Shown: one piece after another, positions 39,467-56,582 of the stretch
How the letters are laid out: each line of letters starts with the position of its first letter
How positions within the stretch are numbered: position 1 is the first letter of the stretch
The notes under the pieces: generated by a model
What the model saw: the letters and a program-made list of their open reading frames with translations, nothing else
Told to the model about the DNA's origin: nothing
Databases searched by the model: none
Translations under genes and position numbers: made by a program
Assembly: GCA_030267565.1 (NCBI GenBank)
Contig: BRXU01000009.1
Span: 1,448,001-1,512,000, forward strand
From: Pleodorina starrii
Taxonomy: Eukaryota; Chlorophyta; Chlorophyceae; Chlamydomonadales; Volvocaceae
Direction: 5' to 3'
DNA length: 64,000 bases

Positions 39467-42062
39467 TGGTTGTGACTGCAGCAGCACATCCGCCTCAAAG
39501 CCGGAGGTGCGGAGCCACGCCTGGTAACCCGGGTCGTCGTCCGGAATGTCCCCCTCAATGTCGCCCTCCCTGTCATCTCCGATGGGCCGCGCAGCAGCCG
39601 CCGTCGCCGCCGCCGCTCTGTCGTTGATCTGGCGCAGCTCCCGCTCCTTGATCTCCTTGGCCGCGAGCAGGATGTCCTGGGGGCCAGCGGAAAGGCGGTA
39701 ACGTGGGAGTGGGTTCGGTCGAAAAGATGAAGGAAGAGATGAAACGTGCCTGCTGCTGACCGGGGTGGGTAGCCAGTCCTTCGGTGCTACCGGTATTCGA
39801 GTTTGGCTGGCGGCTTGCCGGGGGGCGCGTCCAGGGAGTAAGTACGGCATGGTATTGTCCGCGGGCTCTGCTCGTCCGGGCCCTCGGGGTCCCACAGAGA
39901 CGCCGATGCGCTTTTGTGGTAACGACCGACGTCGTACAGCGCGGTAGGCGGTACTCACCCTGTGTTCGTACTCGGGGAAGAGGAGCCCCACCTCAGAGGA
40001 CGGCCGCTGGGCCGGCGCCTGCCGGTAGCCTGAGGGAGCACGCGTGACAGCAAGAGTGACAGCGGTGTGGTGCAGGAGAGGTGTTAGGGTTTTAGGGTGA
40101 CGCACTGAGATCTTGTGGGACCGGAAAATGTAGTTGGACAATGTGCCTACGTAAGGTGGGTGCGTAGGGAAGACGGATGCGGGGGGCGGGGAGCCGGCCC
40201 AATGAGGGTGGCTACGACAACAGGGAGGGGAGGAGAGGAGAGGCAATCTGTTTCCATGGAAGTCCCCGACGTGTGTGTATGTGTGCATGTGTGTGTAAGC
40301 AGCCACGCCGCCGCAGACCCGTGGGTCCCTATCTCGCTACGATTGATACCCACGTGCGGCTATCGGAGACAGCAGCCCCTCGCGGATGAGGTAATCCTCG
40401 ATGTAGTGCCTGCACGGGCGGTACGGCAGTGCAGGACACACGGGCATCTTGCATCTTGTAATTTGAGGCTTTCACACGGCGTCAGAGCGGCGAGGCGTGT
40501 TGCCATGTTGCCACTCTCTCTTACGCAGCCCCTGAGATCTCGGTTCCATCCAACCGCGACCTGAGGGTGCAGCCAACCTCCCTTACCCTCAAGGCACCGT
40601 TCATGAGACAACCCTTACTTCCTGTCACTCACCGTGGCTCCAGAACCGAGTTTGCGATGTGCAGTACGGCACCCAGCGAGCCCCACGTCACCACTCCCAG
40701 CAGTCGGTACTGCGGCCCTGAGGTACGGTAACCGAAAAGCCACCGCGGCGCGAAGGGTACGATGACACAAGAGGTGGGTTTGGTCTCAATCTCGGAGAAA
40801 GGGCTGCGCTGAGCAGTTCAGGTTTCGAAAGCAGCCCACGGCATCGGTCAACCGGGTGTGGCTCGGTGGCTGGCCGAGGGATGCGGCTCATGGGCACTTG
40901 GGCAAGTGTGCTTCCACCGGTATGGTGGCGGGAGGCATTCGGTGCTCCCACTGTCCGGGCAAGATGGCGGGTACTGCATGATAATTGTCCGCCCCTCCCC
41001 TGGAGCCCCGCCACAGCGGGTAATGCCTGGCATAGTGGCATTGCACGGCAGCTCACTCACAGCCGCACGTGGCCTCACCTTGGTAGTGGCCGACCACCAG
41101 GGCACCCGTGACGGCGCCTGCGTGGGATGCACCAAGGGCCGGGTCATCCTTGGATTTGGTGGGGGTTGTGGGAGCCAGCGGGCGTATTGGCATGTATCAG
41201 TGTGTGGCGAGCACGTCCTGTGGGAGTGCGGGCGAGACTTGGCGGCCCAATGGGGCGTGCTGAGAGTGAGGAAGAGAGAAAAGGAATACGAAACACAGGG
41301 AAGGAATCTGAATGGTCGTGAGGGCTGGCGGCAGCCATGAATTGGCACATGCTCCGCTGCGAGGTTGGCAGGGTTGAGCGAGCCCAGGCTTGTCCGGCCA
41401 CGTCCATCGGTGTTGCACGCATGGCACAACGCAAGCGGGCCCTTAAGTCCGTTGGTTGCACGGAAGTTCCCCTCCCCGCAGACAGTTCCTTCCATCTGCA
41501 CATTCACGTGCGCGTTGTTTCTGTTATTCACTTTGTGAACGCATGACAGTATTAGTGGCGGCCTGCCTACTAGGCCGCTACGCTTGTGCTAGTGTTTGTG
41601 AAGCCGGTGTCCACGCTGCCCTACCTACCGCTAAGGGCGCTATTCAGGAAGTCGTGGTGGCCGCGCACTGCTCGGCAGGTCTCTTGGATACCTGGAGGAT
41701 TGCAATCGTTGAGATCCAGGGGGCAGAAATGCACGAAAGCGACGTAGCGCCGGCGACCAGCTGGGTTTGCGGCTGCGGGTAGACCCTTGGGACACGCAAC
41801 CTTACCGCTGAATATGATCGCCGCCCCGCCATAGCCCACCAGCTTTTGAGCAAAGTCTCGCAGCCTTGATGTGGTTCTCAAGGGGTCGCTGCGCAGAGAA
41901 AGGAGCGCAGCCATGCACCCTGTGCAATCGAACACAGCCGACCACAGGAAAGCGTCCCATCAGCAAAGAACGGGATGTATCCAAGCTATCAAGTAAACTC
42001 ATACCAGCGAATGCCAGCTTCTGTTGCGTCCTTCGCTGCCATCCATCGACGAGCCAATCCAT
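39260..42062 (-). CDS. Tim17/Tim22/Tim23-family membrane protein with polyQ tail
   Basis: Eight exons: 42062-42005, 41856-41806, 41691-41629, 41117-41079, 40717-40633, 40409-40354, 40029-39959 and 39676-39260, all phase-consistent, giving 279 aa. Residues ~20-95 carry the Tim17-superfamily pattern of Gly-rich membrane helices: KLVGYGGAAIIFSG, then RGHHDFLNSALSGAVTGALV, then RLLGVVTWGSLGAVLHIANS. Family members include import translocases, OEP16 channels and complex I proteins (NDUFA11/B14.7, TIMMDC1). The 'charged-D-x-x-N-x-x-x-x-G-x-x-TGA' core and the following charged helix look most like NDUFA11 or TIMMDC1, but I cannot decide. The last ~140 residues are hydrophilic: a KEIKERELRQIND coiled segment, an acidic patch, an ~11-residue polyQ run and a Gly/Ala tail. 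CACAG just before the first ATG leaves room for an extra upstream exon. Confidence 0.7.
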
Positions 42063-44895
42063 ACTGTGCCGAGCGAGACTGAATGGCCTAGATCATGGGG
42101 GACGTAATATTCAAGGTTCTCCGAGACGCAACACAATCGCATGAACCGCTAAGCTAAAATAGCCTGATTCGGGACGTCTTCACACTTCACAGAGGCATAC
42201 TTCAAGCCAGTACAGATTGTCAACAAACGTCAAGTACAAATGCGATGCAGTCGACGATTAAAAAGAAGGTAACGGAATGCTTTCCAGTCACAACCACATT
42301 ACTAATGGCGTACGGACTTAGCTCCTACGCCCACCCCGCACGATAATTGGACGCCTTCGGACTGCCCGGAAAGGTCATGCTGCATCTTCTATAGACGTGA
42401 ACTTAAAGTTGAAGCAAGAGTTACGATCCAAATGTCAAGTACAGAACGGGCAAAATGTTCCAGCCAACGAGATAGATGTTGTGAGATGTGGATACTTGTG
42501 GACACAAGAAGGGCCTGCGGCGATCCCGGAATGTGGTAGAGCCGTAGGGTTGTGAACCGCGTGTGTTGACCAAAGGCCGCATGCCCTGCGTATGGCAGGT
42601 AGGGCTTAAGAGGTCCCAACGGCCGTGGGCGTATTGTGGGTGCAGCGCTATGCGTCGGGTCCCGAGGGCTGTGAGCGCTGACAGGGGCACACATGGAGGA
42701 CTGCGGCGATCTCGCGGGCAGAAATTCCAGCGAGGGCTGAGTGGGATGGCACCCCTGATGTCCTAGACGCCCATGGCGTTTGGTGGCACGCAGCACCCCT
42801 GCAGCACTGATCCTTAAAACCAGCACTTCAGGACCGCCTGTAAGAAGCCCGAAACCGAACCCGGACAGTAGCTAAGTGTGCTCCCCAGGCCTGTTCGCAT
42901 TGAATTAAAAACGACCCGATGCACGCGACGGTCCATCGAGCTCTTCTCCGGTGTCTGCTGGTCCGTCGGTCTCCCCACACATTCATGGTACCTTTCCTAT
43001 ACCTACAACGAAGCGGCATGCCCGGCCCCTTCCACGGATCCCGTACCTCCAGCAATCGGACTGCAGCCCGCTCCCGGGCCTCCTGCACAGCCCGCTCGAG
43101 CACATTCTGGCTCTGCTGCGCTTGCCGCGCGTTCTCACTTCGCAACGAGCTCACCCAGGTGCATGGGACCGCCCTGCCTCACACGCCATTCCTGCTCAGG
43201 CCGCGACCCATTGATAAACGCGACACCGCTCTCCTGAAGAAGCGCGATTTGCCGCAGGTATGCGCCGACGGCGCTCCGTCGTCCTAGACGGCTGTGCAGC
43301 TGATGGCCGTCCGCCAGCAGGTGCGTCCATGCGGGTTGCCCCCCACAACGCGTCTCTAGGCTGTGACCGCGAGAGGGGAACACCTGAAACGACAGTGACC
43401 AACACGTATAGCGTTTGGCAAGCCGCCTTTGCCCCCTTTTTCTTTCCTGACGCATGCTTCCCATCATTATGACGCCGCCCTCATTGTTTGCCTATACCGT
43501 AATCGCGCGCTCACACCGGCGACGCTCTTCTTCATGCCTGAAGTTGCCGTGGTGGGGTTTCCTTCGACTGACCTGACTGACAGCTCTTTTCCGGATACGT
43601 GCGCTTCTATCTGTCGCTTTACCTGTTTCGTTATCACCGCCTGTAACTTCACTCTCGCGTGTAACCGTCCTGTTCACCGTTCTTAACAGGCACCTGCGTG
43701 CGTCTTTTTCATGGCCCCGCACGCAGCTTTCCGTATTACGGTTCCGTCCTCGCTGTTAATGCAACCGTGCTTTGTCTCCTTCGATTGGGTCGTATGCTCA
43801 CTGCCGTTCTCGCGTGTGAACAGGTGTGAACCTGCGCAGCGTATGGTGCGAGCCGAAGTGACGTGGGTCCGGTGCCCGTGTTTGCAGCACGCCGACATCC
43901 CATTGGGGTTCTGGAGAGGTCATCTGGATGTAGCCTAGCTACGAAAGCGCGCGCGCACCCTCCCAGCATCGATCACTTGCACGCCATGACGCGCCGTGTG
44001 CTTCGCCGAAGCAACGCACACGGCGCGCGATTCAGAGGCTTTCGGTGTAGAAAGCATCCACGATTGTAAAGCATAGAAAGCACCCCACGAATACAAAGCC
44101 CTGACTTATTTAGTGAACCTGCAGCGAGGGGCCGAGATATCTCAATACATCGGTGTACCTCTCCAGCATGCACGCTCGTTGTGCAGGGCTTGCTTGCTGA
44201 CGTCCCACAATTCTGAAGCTTGCCCTCCGTTCTCGTGATGAATGCTTTGCCGCGGACCTATTCCCAATCGATGAGAGCACGGCTCGCCAGCTTGTGCAGG
44301 AGCGACCGTCCATGGGCCGTGGCACCTGAATTCGGTCTGAAGCACCACGCGGCCTAAGAAGGTAAGAACAGACGTGCGGTAAGGTTAGGGAAGACGTAAG
44401 AGAGATTTATCAAACGAACAGCCACGCGTGCGGTGCTCGGTGCTTCGTCTACTTATTGCAGGCACGTTCGAATTACCTATGGAGATACCGTATGCACCTC
44501 TTTCCGCCTGCGATCGGAGACAGCGCGTTCCTCATGGGTGACCTTCGTTCGGCGCCGCACTGCGCCGCGGTGGGTGGGGCTGTTTTCTCGCAGTGCCTTG
44601 CTTGAATGCATGCATGCCTTGCACATACGTATTGCCTAAAGAGGTGTACCTCACTAAAATGGGGCGAGCATCGCATTGGAACAAAAGCAGATTGGAAAAG
44701 TGCACACGCATGTTCAACGCACGGCGGGCGCGCCGGTTCAGCCACTGGAGTCGTTGCTTGCGGCTCATCGAGGTATGCGGTTGTTGCTGCTGTCAGTTTG
44801 TTGCAGTTGTTGTGCGAGCCTCAAACAAACATGCACTGGTACGACATGTTGGACGCCACCGGTTGGTCAGGAAAGTACGTCCACTACGTATTTGT
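42063..44895. other. gene-poor region with possible decayed coding sequence
   Basis: No complete gene could be built. The stretch 43430-42990 on the minus strand has protein-like composition in two frames; see the pseudogene entry. Elsewhere base composition is near 55 percent GC with short, unrecognised frames, consistent with old transposon or spacer sequence. Confidence 0.4.
42990..43430 (-). pseudogene. coding-like remnant, two frames
   Basis: On the minus strand one frame reads RRSAVGAYLRQIALLQESG and FINGSRPEQEWRVRQGGP, then hits a stop at about 43135. The next frame continues ENARQAQQSQNVLERAVQEA and RERAAVRLLE up to a GTACGG donor-like site at about 43047. The first piece looks globular and the second coiled-coil. 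They may be exons whose intron I could not place, or a frameshifted remnant. I recognise no family. Confidence 0.3.
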
Positions 44896-45272
44896 TGTAG
44901 CGCGATTACTTTATTTTGGGCCTATTTCGCTGCCGTGGTGTCGCTGGAATTCAGAAATGTGAACGAAGGAGCGCCGCTGGTGGGCGCACTGGCGGGCGAT
45001 CCGTGGAGGGACGCGCTAGGCACTCCGTCGCTCGTAGTGTATGTCTGTAAGGCGCTACCGACGCGCTCAATAGAGGAAGTTCTACGGAACTAGAAAGCGA
45101 ATGAACCAGATCGCTGCGGCCCGCGCCCGAGACCCACATCCACATGGACGGTGGTAGGTCGAAGGGCGCGATCGACTACGTGGTAGAATCGGGAACGTGA
45201 CGGACATACAGCACGAAGGTCCCAGAACTAACGTACAAAATTCCAGAGGTCGTGTTAGCCTTCTAAGCAAAC
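44896..45272 (+). mobile_element. LTR-like copy 1 (5' side) of a decayed Ty3/gypsy-type element
   Basis: Begins TGTAGCGCGATTACTT. It matches 47901-48241 in order and orientation over most of its length (shared GGGCCTATTTCGCTGCCGTG, AAGGAGCGCCGCTGGTGGGC, TAAGGCGCTACCGACGCGCT and AGCCTTYTAAGCAA). The copies differ by several indels and many substitutions, so the insertion is old. The outer end starts with TG as LTRs do; the inner end cannot be fixed exactly. Confidence 0.65.
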
Positions 45273-45336
45273 AGGGTGTGTAGAAGCGGAGAGCTGACCG
45301 CGGCGGGTGCGCGCACCAACGGGGGTGACCCTGCCG

Positions 45337-46750
45337 TAGAATGGGGTAATTCGTGCAGGGGGGAATTTGCGCAAATTCGCACAACTTCACACGAATTCAA
45401 TATATTCAATTCTGTTCCATTGCCAATATACTTACGTTCTACTTAAATCATTTTCAATGTTGTAAATAGCTCCTAAAATTTCAGCAACTTTAGGCGCCGC
45501 TCGCACACAAAGTTCCGTCTTGACAGCCCTCAGAATTTGCCACTAACATTATTTATTATAGGCAGCATGATCGCATTGAGCGAGGTTTCCGGCTATAGCG
45601 CGAAATCTGAACTCCTGACAGACATGTCAAAATGCCTTGTTTCTAAGGGTTCCCTAGCGTCATTCTGTGAAACAACAACTTATTCTCAGCCAAGAATCAA
45701 AGAGTTTGAGCGCTAGATCAACAGTGGGGTTCGGCGCCTCCACACGCAGGAGCGCCTGCACGCAGACCCGGAGCGCCTGCACAGCCCCCTCGCCGTTGCA
45801 ACCCTTCCGCGCTGCAGCAGCTGTCCGGCCCCCTCCCCGATCTCCTGCACTGCCGGGGCGGCGCACCGTCCGCAGGAGACGGTGCCGCGCTGCAGCAGCT
45901 GTCCGGCCCCCTCTGCGCTGCAGCTGCTGCTCTCCTGCACTGCCGGGGCGGCGCACCGTCCGCAGGAGACGGTGCCGCGCTGCAGCAGCTGTCCGGCCCC
46001 CTCTGCGCTGCAGCTGCTGCTCTCCTGCACTGCCGGGGCGGCGCACCGTCCGCAGGAGACGGTGCCGCGCTGCAGCAGCTGTCCGGCCCCCTCTGCGCTG
46101 CAGCTGCTGTCCTCCTCTGCTCTCCTGCACTGCCGGGGCGCCGCGCTGCTGCTACACAGACCCTAAAACCCTGCACTGCTGCTCCCGTGCCCGTTTTCCC
46201 CGAGCCCCCTGTTCCCCGAGCCCCCTATGCCCCGAGCCCCCTGTGCCCCGAAGGCATACGCCTCCGAGGGCGTACGCCTCCACATCTACGCCGCGTGTTT
46301 GTGTTTTGTGACTTGGACAGCAATGAACGAACTCGAAGTTGTGGTTTGACTGGGGCACAAATTCGGCAAGTCCTTACAATGAAACCCCACAGAACACCAG
46401 CAACATCATCTAGGGGATTTGTTGCAGTCTCACTTGTAGACAGTACGTGCGCGGGTATGGGTGTGGGCGGGTTATCCGCCCTTGCCGAAGGGGGGGGGGC
46501 GGTGGGTGGGTGTCAACCTTCGTACTCGCCGGTTTCACTGCCGGGCGTTAACCGGGCCCGCCAGTAAATTCGCCTTGATTCCTTCTTTCTGATCGTATAC
46601 CCTGCTTGTAAGGAAGTTCAGGCTGGTAACAAAATATCCTTCCAACGCGATCTTGCCCCGAATTTGCACAAATTTGCAAGGCTTTTTATGCCGTAGGTTC
46701 CAAAAATTTCGCGGCCTTCGGCCGCGCAGTTTACCCATTCCCCATTCTAG
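45337..46750. mobile_element. possible nested element with short inverted ends
   Basis: TAGAATGGGG at 45337-45346 reappears as its reverse complement CCCCATTCTA at 46740-46749. Both ends are followed inward by related AATTTGCGCAAATT / AATTTGCACAAATT sequence. This is what a non-autonomous DNA transposon could leave, but the match is short and no target-site duplication was found. Confidence 0.25.
45811..46140. repeat. 90-bp tandem repeat, CTGCAG-rich
   Basis: GTCCGGCCCCCTCTGCGCTG recurs at 45901, 45991 and 46081, so the period is exactly 90 bases (30 codons), with a partial unit upstream. Open frames on both strands result; no coding function is inferred. Confidence 0.9.
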
Positions 46751-46856
46751 GTAATAACGGTCTTTGGATCACCCCATAATTTGCGCAATTTGCCCGCCGG
46801 GCATGCACGTAGATGGGCTGGGTGAGATCGAATTAGAGGAGGCTTACTTCGGAACA

Positions 46857-47105
46857 CGCGAGCCGAGGGCTTCGGGTCCAGCTTTGGAATGTGCACGGTC
46901 TTTTAGAAGGAGGCGTTTTCAACCTTGACCGTGTGGAGATTAAAGCCTTTGTGACTAGCCACGACTTCATCTATCATCGCTACCGAGGCTTTCATTATGG
47001 ACTCCATCCCTGATAGCATTGTGTCTCTTGAGGATTTTCGCCTCTTGCGAGTGCAGAGATCCAGAGATGCCGTCCGTGCCGACTTTGGTGGAGTGGTATT
47101 GTTGT
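46857..47105 (+). mobile_element. LINE-type endonuclease (EEP) fragment
   Basis: Translation gives LRVQLWNVHGLLEGG and KAFVTSHDFI, then after a one-base frame change IATEAFIMDSIPDSI and R..ADFGGVVLL before a stop. The WNV-G, HDFI, TE and GGV landmarks with their spacing are those of the apurinic-type endonuclease at the start of non-LTR retrotransposon ORF2. Only this domain remains and it is broken. It lies inside the interval bounded by the two LTR-like copies. Confidence 0.55.
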
Positions 47106-47215
47106 AAGTGAGAGAGCCTGCACTACTAGTGATTAATCATCACTAATCGCTAATGACTGATGAGTAATGACTAATGACTAATCACCAATCGCTGATTGAT
47201 CATCACTAATACTGC
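47105..47215. repeat. AT-rich short repeats (TAATGACTAATCAC-like)
   Basis: Degenerate TAATGACTAAT, TAATCATCAC and GATTGATCATCAC units in tandem immediately after the LINE fragment; possibly a simple-sequence 3' tail of that element. Confidence 0.7.
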
Positions 47216-47379
47216 GGCTGTAACCCTAAAGTCGAAGCAGCTGCCGACATATCCATCATAAACTATGCCGAAAACATTGAACGATGCCGAAACGTACGCC
47301 GAACGTCTTGCTGTTGCCAAGCAGTGCATGCTTGCGGCACAGACGGAAGCGGTTGAAGTAATACGTTGATAAGAAACGG

Positions 47380-47860
47380 AGACGCGTTGAGTTAACAGAA
47401 GGCCAAAAAGTCTTTTGGTACAAGAAGGACTTGGCTGCTCAACGTGCGTGGTGCGCAGAAGAAGCTGATGCCTAAGTGGATTATTCCTTTCGAAATTGAC
47501 AGGATGATCAACCCGGTTGCCGTTAGGTTGAGATTGACCGCATAATACAGGTTCATAACATGTTTCACGTGTCGCTAGCTGTCGAGACCCTACCGTTCGT
47601 TCATATGGTACGGTAATGTGCAGCCCCCGACGCGAAAGCTGTTGAGCTTGACCTCGACCCGTGTGGACGGTTAAAGATATCCTGGACCATGAGACTCGCA
47701 AGCTTCGGAAGCGTGTGCTCCACAGATAATTGCTTGGTGAACGAAATGCGTGGAAGGCTTTTGGTCACGAATAAAACACTTGGGTTGATGACTCCGGTTT
47801 TGGGGACCGCACCCTCATTGATGCCTACTGCTGGGCTACACAGCCAGAACGCCGCAAGTA
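47380..47860 (+). mobile_element. decayed Ty3/gypsy polyprotein 3' end (integrase tail and chromodomain)
   Basis: Across several frame breaks the + strand reads KVFWYKKDL, KLMPKWIIPFEID, NPVAVRLRL, HNMFHVSL, WTVKDILDHETRK and LIDAYCWATQPERRK before a TAA. This is the order at the end of chromovirus-type Ty3/gypsy polyproteins: integrase C-terminus (K..PKWIGPF, VSLL) followed by a chromodomain (V..IL..R.....YLVKW, ending L..YW.TQP). A purine-rich tract (AGAGGAGGGAGGCAGA, about 47885-47900) sits directly before the LTR-like copy at 47901, where the plus-strand primer should be. Stops and frameshifts show that it is inactive. Confidence 0.65.
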
Positions 47861-47900
47861 AGGTCGCAGGCTCCGATCCCGCCCAGAGGAGGGAGGCAGA

Positions 47901-48241
47901 TGTAGCGCGAGTACTTGGGCCTATTTCGCTGCCGTGGTGTCACTGGGATTTAGATGTGCGAAGGAGCGCCGCTGGTGGGCGCACTGCGTGGCGGGCGATC
48001 CGTGAAGGAACGCGCTAGGCGCTCGTAGTGTCTGTAAGGCGCTACCGACGCGCTCAATAGAGGAATTCCTACGGAACAGAAATAACTAGAAAGCTAACAG
48101 CGAGGCTCTCTACGCCCGAGACCCACTCCCACATCGACAGTTGTAGGTCGATGGCCCGCGTGGTAGAATTACAGACACGAAAGGTCCCAGAACGTACGGA
48201 ACCCCAGAGGTCGCTCGTCTTAGCCTTTTAAGCAATAGGAT
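47901..48241 (+). mobile_element. LTR-like copy 2 (3' side), adjacent to KatG
   Basis: Begins TGTAGCGCGAGTACTT immediately after a purine-rich tract. It matches 44896-45272. The visible match ends near a GGATATAAGG at about 48238-48247, less than 300 bases upstream of the KatG start and in the same orientation. Confidence 0.65.
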
Positions 48242-48530
48242 ATAAGGCTCTGGAAGGGAGCCTGGGTGGCAGGTTAATCAGTACTGGCGATTTCTGGGGA
48301 CACTGCTGGGACATCTGAGCGAAACTAACTGTCCTAGAACTAAGCACGCTGAGCGCTGCTCGGCCGTCAACACGCACGCACGCACTATTTCACCGGCCTC
48401 TCATTCACCCGCTCTACTAGGACATCTGTGCAGCTAGCAGCGCAAAATATACAACCCCCTCGCTCCACGCCGCTCCCAGATAGTTAGTGCGTGCACGCGC
48501 TCGCCCGCTGTCCCCAAATTCTACTGAACG
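48242..48530 (+). promoter_or_regulatory. KatG promoter and 5'UTR region
   Basis: Short interval between LTR-like copy 2 and the KatG ATG. ATATAAGG at 48241-48248 is a possible TATA box, about 280 bases from the ATG. Assignment is by position only. Confidence 0.35.
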
Positions 48531-55017
<6,487 letters not shown>

Positions 55018-55679
55018 CCAGCTAGGCTGCTTTGGCTTAGGACGGCCGCTTAATGGGGCCGGCAGTCAGAGCAGATGGGCTGGCACACACGCAGCAGCGA
55101 TTCCCGGAACATGTTTTGGACTAGCGGACAGCACTGGTGCTCTGCGTCGGTGGTAGTAGTGGTTGACAGGTTCAGTGGGCTCCAATCCTCCAAACCTTCC
55201 TGAGAAGCTGGAGCGCGGCGGGCACGATCAGCGCGATTCGCTGCGCTGAGGGGTTGTCTTTGCAGTACGGACCGGCGCAGGCAGCCGGAAGTACGGCCCA
55301 GGGGACGGAAGCGCCGTGGCGTGATTTGCCTAGGTTGTTAGCGGGCAGAGCGAGGATCGGTAATATAACCAAGCTCTGGTCGGACCTGCCCGCAGGAAAA
55401 GTGACAGTTGGAAACGGAAAAAAACGCTTATTACGGTGCCTTTGGTATTGTACGTAGGTGTGGTGCAACGGCAACACGCACGGTTCTGGTTTGCGAGTTC
55501 GTATCTTGTCATAGGGTTATTTTATTATTATTGAATAATATTATTGTGAAGATGTGGGTTAGTCGAAGATTACAGCACTTCTTTGCATATCAGCTAGCGA
55601 CATCTAAGCGCCTGTTTGCCGGGGCCCGGGGCCCGGGGCCCGGGGCCCGGGCAAATTTTGTTGTGGTTGCGTGTTAAAA

Positions 55680-55823
55680 ATTCGGTGATTACAAGGTCGC
55701 GTGTTTAATTAGGATTCGGTGATTACAAGGGGAACCGGCTTTCGCACCGGTTGCTAGCCGTACAGGCTAGTTTAGTAAGAATTCGGTACTTGCAAGGGGA
55801 ACCGGCTTTCACACCGGTTGCTA
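55680..55823. repeat. two to three hairpin-bearing direct repeats
   Basis: ATTCGGTGATTACAAGG starts at 55680, 55714 and (as AATTCGGTACTTGCAAGG) 55780. The last two continue GGAACCGGCTTTCRCACCGG and TTGCTAG, in which AACCGG..CCGGTT forms a perfect 6-bp inverted repeat. Confidence 0.8.
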
Positions 55824-55984
55824 GTTAGGATTCGATGGCTTTACGTCACATTTTTCGGATCTCTATTGCCGCATGCATGCGTACGGTAAGATTGATCCCG
55901 TCTGTTTTGCCGTTCCGATCCTTGAAGTTTTGAAGTGTGTGATCTTACTGAACTTATCAATGGTCTGAGACGATCGTTCCAATC

Positions 55985-55989
55985 TGTAA
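55985..55989 (+). terminator. candidate TGTAA polyadenylation signal of KatG
   Basis: The first + strand TGTAA after the KatG stop, implying a 3'UTR of about 970 bases. Confidence 0.4.
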
Positions 55990-56577
55990 CAACAACTATA
56001 ATCTGCAACAATCGAAATGTCCGCGAGTTGACAACAGGCCTGCTAATGCAGCAATGATTCCAGAGTGGCCATACCCGTCCATAGCAGAGCAAGCACAGGC
56101 ACTAAGCCATACCGTTCCCACGGCTGCTCCTCCAATTACTTTTTGAACGTCGCGACACGGCAATTCGGACCGCCCGGGGGGAAAGGGGTTGAGGGGATTT
56201 GGGGCGGCAGCCCCGGGCCCCACACCAGCGGGGGGAAGGGGGCCCTGGGGGGAGGGAGGCGGCAGGGTCTGGAGACGCTTGAAGGGCATCTGCTGCTTGA
56301 GGTCCTTGGGCTTACCATTTAAAGGGATCGCTTCGAAATGATTCAAGGGTGGTCTGGAGCCCTCTATAACAACCACTACAATCAGCCCCATCAAAGGCCT
56401 CGTGCGCAAGGGGGCCAGGCTCGTGCTCGGTCATGATCATGCGGGTTGTTGCTCCCGGCCAGCTTTCCTCCCTCCGCAGGTAGCCTTGCTCAAGGGTTTC
56501 CTGGTCGAACCGCGAGAGAATGGTGGGGCGGGCATATGCAGGCGCACAAGATTGACATCATTTTGTATGTATCGTAT

Positions 56578-56582
56578 TTACA
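56578..56582 (-). terminator. candidate TGTAA polyadenylation signal of the F-box-like gene
   Basis: TTACA on the + strand, about 1.09 kb after the stop at 57669. A nearer TGTAA overlaps the stop codon itself and is probably too early to be used. Confidence 0.35.

Noticed and set aside
45660..46311. Open frames of 150-214 codons over the 90-bp repeat
   Set aside because: The period is a multiple of three and GC-rich, so frames stay open by chance; composition is Arg/Pro/Ala/Cys-rich without family features.
55620..55650. GGGGCCCGGGGCCCGGGGCCC block as a possible regulatory palindrome
   Set aside because: A simple GC microsatellite is the plainer reading; there is no context to suggest function.
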